From UBA1672 sp965263215 (GTDB lineage: Bacteria > Pseudomonadota > Alphaproteobacteria > Micavibrionales > Micavibrionaceae), in contig OZ253663.1 in the NCBI GenBank assembly GCA_965263215.1, positions 1,612,001 through 1,676,000 on the forward strand: a DNA stretch of 64,000 nt. Reading direction: 5' to 3'. Made by a program: the position numbers and the translations under genes. This document shows positions 62,025 through 64,000 of the stretch, in pieces. Within the stretch, counting starts at the first letter, position 1, and every line of letters begins with the position of its first letter. A model generated the notes under the pieces. That model worked only from the letters and a program-made list of their open reading frames with translations, was not told the origin of the DNA and made no database searches.

Positions 62025-64000
62025 ATGCGCACAGATACGCCCAAAACCATTTACCTCAAAGATTACAGCCCCTTCCCGTTTGAAATTGATAGCCTTGATC
62101 TAAATTTTGATATTCACGATGGGCATACGGTTGTTACTTCGATCGCGCAATATGATGGCTCAGGCGGCGATTTATCGCTCTATGGTGAAGAATTAGAGCT
62201 TTTATCTTTGAAAATAAACGAACAAGATCATAAAGATTATACCGTTGATGATGCTGGTATGGTTGTGCACAACACCCCCAAAAGCTTTACGTTAGAAATT
62301 CAAACCAAAATTTATCCTGAAAAAAATACGCGCCTTGAAGGCTTATATAATTCGGGCGGTACATATTGTACGCAGTGTGAAGCCGAGGGGTTCCGTCGAA
62401 TTACTTACTATCCTGATCGCCCTGATGTCTTAACGACATTCACGGTACGTATTGAAGCTGACAAAGCCTATCCGGTTTTATTATCGAACGGTAATCGTAT
62501 TGATGGTGGTGAGGTTGGTGATAGTCGTCACTTTACGGTATGGGAAGATCCACACCCGAAACCTTGTTATTTGTTTGCGCTAGTCGCTGGTGATTTAACA
62601 CATATTCACGACACCTTCACGACCGCGTCAGGGCGGGAGGTTGATTTGTACATCTATGTTCGTGCAGGCGATGAGAGCCAGTGTGATCACGCAATGGACA
62701 GCCTCAAGCGCTCCATGACCTGGGATGAAGAGGTTTATGGCCTGGAATATGATCTTGATATTTTCAACATTGTCGCGGTTAGCGATTTCAATATGGGCGC
62801 AATGGAGAATAAATCTCTGAATATTTTCAACACCGCCCTTGTTCTTGCGCATCAGGAAACTGCAACTGATACAGACTTCATGCGTGTTGAAGGTGTGATT
62901 GCGCATGAATATTTCCACAACTGGAGCGGTAACCGCGTGACCTGCCGTGATTGGTTCCAACTATCCCTGAAAGAAGGCCTGACAGTTTTCCGTGATCAAG
63001 AATTTAGCGCCGATACGCATTCTCGTGATGTTCAGCGTATTGATGATGTCACGCATCTAAGACGTTTTCAATTCGCAGAGGATGCCTCCCCCCTCGCCCA
63101 TCCCATACGCCCAGATAACTACATTGAGATTAATAACTTCTATACCATGACAGTTTATGAAAAGGGTGCAGAAGTCATTCGGATGATGCGTACGATTTTG
63201 GGTAAGGAAAATTACCGCAAAGGAACGCATTTATATTTTGAACGTCACGACGGACAGGCGGTAACATGTGAGGATTTTGTGAAGGCAATGGAAGACGCAA
63301 GCGGCATCGACCTTAGCCAGTTTCGCCTGTGGTACGAACAAGCCGGAACACCCGAAGTCACGTTTAATGGCGCGTATGATGAAACAAATCAGATCTATTC
63401 GATTAAATTAACACAAAGCACGCCCGACACACCAAACCAGAGCGACAAGAAACCAATGGTCATTCCCGTTGCGCTTGGTTTGATTGGACAAGATGGCGAG
63501 GATTTGATTGGCACACAAATTCTAGACTTCACGCAAAGTGAGCAGGAATTTATGTTCAGTGATATCAAAGAACGCCCAGTTCCATCCGTTATGCGAAGTT
63601 TTTCCGCACCTGTTAAGCTTACAACCAATCTGAGTGATGATGATTATATATTCCTGACGCAAAATGAATCCTATGACGGGTTTAATCGTTGGGAAGCCGG
63701 ACAATACTTGGCGCGCAAGGTTCTTGGCGAAATGCTGGATCAACATGAAAGCGGTGAAAAAATGGTTACGCCGCAATCCTACATTGATGGATATGGTGAC
63801 ATACTTGTAGACGCACTTGCGGATAGTGCCGACAAAGCCCTGATTGCGCGTGCTATGTCATTGCCGGATGTATCTTCATTAATTCAACATCGTAACCCCG
63901 CCGATCCGGAAGCCATTCATAAGGCACGCCAACTGGTTTTAGCAGCAATTAAGCGTACACATAAAGGAACATTAGAAAAAATATATAAGGCTAATGCGCC
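62025..64000 (+). CDS. pepN: Aminopeptidase N (3' end outside window)
   Basis: Zinc aminopeptidase of the M1 family, cytoplasmic. About 658 of the roughly 870-890 residues are present. The N-terminal beta domain is followed by the exopeptidase motif GAMEN (258-262), the zinc site HEYFH (294-298) with the third ligand Glu317 in SLKEGLT, and the tyrosine-bearing NNFYTMTVYEKGAEVIR. The frame stays open to position 64000. The ATG at 62025 follows an AAGAG motif; there are 79 bp between proB and this gene. Context does not indicate a linked function. Confidence 0.95.
   Translation, partial: MRTDTPKTIYLKDYSPFPFEIDSLDLNFDIHDGHTVVTSIAQYDGSGGDLSLYGEELELLSLKINEQDHKDYTVDDAGMVVHNTPKSFTLEIQTKIYPEKNTRLEGLYNSGGTYCTQCEAEGFRRITYYPDRPDVLTTFTVRIEADKAYPVLLSNGNRIDGGEVGDSRHFTVWEDPHPKPCYLFALVAGDLTHIHDTFTTASGREVDLYIYVRAGDESQCDHAMDSLKRSMTWDEEVYGLEYDLDIFNIVAVSDFNMGAMENKSLNIFNTALVLAHQETATDTDFMRVEGVIAHEYFHNWSGNRVTCRDWFQLSLKEGLTVFRDQEFSADTHSRDVQRIDDVTHLRRFQFAEDASPLAHPIRPDNYIEINNFYTMTVYEKGAEVIRMMRTILGKENYRKGTHLYFERHDGQAVTCEDFVKAMEDASGIDLSQFRLWYEQAGTPEVTFNGAYDETNQIYSIKLTQSTPDTPNQSDKKPMVIPVALGLIGQDGEDLIGTQILDFTQSEQEFMFSDIKERPVPSVMRSFSAPVKLTTNLSDDDYIFLTQNESYDGFNRWEAGQYLARKVLGEMLDQHESGEKMVTPQSYIDGYGDILVDALADSADKALIARAMSLPDVSSLIQHRNPADPEAIHKARQLVLAAIKRTHKGTLEKIYKANA

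Noticed and set aside
1..64000. CRISPR arrays, insertion sequences, prophage or rRNA
   Set aside because: No regular direct repeats with spacers, transposase, integrase, phage structural genes or rRNA segments were seen.

Overview
The window reads as a continuous piece of an alphaproteobacterial chromosome of moderately low GC content (judged by eye, not computed). The evidence is the gene order. nuoJKLMN-birA-coaX-rnj-DUF1467-proS-lolC-lolD-dnaE and rpsB-tsf-pyrH-frr-uppS-cdsA-dxr-rseP-bamA-skp-lpxD-fabZ-lpxA are both layouts typical of Alphaproteobacteria. I cannot name a genus. No rRNA, CRISPR array, insertion sequence or prophage was seen. Most genes lie on the minus strand.

Region 1 (1-14,100, minus strand) is the translation and envelope cluster: ribosomal protein S2, EF-Ts, UMP kinase, ribosome recycling factor, undecaprenyl-PP synthase, CDP-DAG synthase, DXP reductoisomerase, two consecutive diverged RseP-type site-2 proteases, BamA, Skp, LpxD, FabZ and the start of LpxA. 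Region 2 (14,100-25,230) holds dnaE, the lipoprotein-release pair lolD/lolC, a prolyl-tRNA synthetase that looks archaeal/eukaryotic in type, a secreted orphan, a DUF1467 protein, RNase J, type III pantothenate kinase and biotin ligase.

Region 3 (25,242-47,097) carries all 14 complex I genes in three blocks: nuoN-M-L-K-J, nuoI-H-(MazG-like)-G and nuoF-(small membrane protein)-E-D-C-B-A. The first break holds three uncharacterised genes. The second holds plus-strand purL-purQ (FGAM synthase of the large PurS-PurL fused type) and another uncharacterised gene. Two of the uncharacterised proteins, one in each break, carry spaced H-x-D and distal His residues and could be divergent iron/2-oxoglutarate-type enzymes; this is inference.

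Region 4 (47,245-51,364) has tRNA-Asp(GTC) with a terminator, an exported peroxiredoxin, alanine dehydrogenase, an ispG whose frame is broken by an apparent single-base deletion, and a CPBP-type membrane protein. Region 5 (51,371-58,738, minus) is an Mrp-like cation/proton antiporter operon in the order E-F-G-(A'B)-C-D-D2-small protein-L-like, with three complex I-like antiporter subunits. With nuo, the window encodes two related ion-translocating membrane machines. Region 6 (59,075-64,000, plus) has rplU-rpmA, a terminator, obgE-proB and the first part of pepN.

The items most worth a second look are the archaeal-type ProRS within an otherwise normal alphaproteobacterial neighbourhood, the tandem rseP pair, the broken ispG, the splitting of nuo by purLQ, and the two orphan H-x-D proteins at the nuo breakpoints. 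I did not find a clearly new multi-gene system; most of the window is core metabolism.
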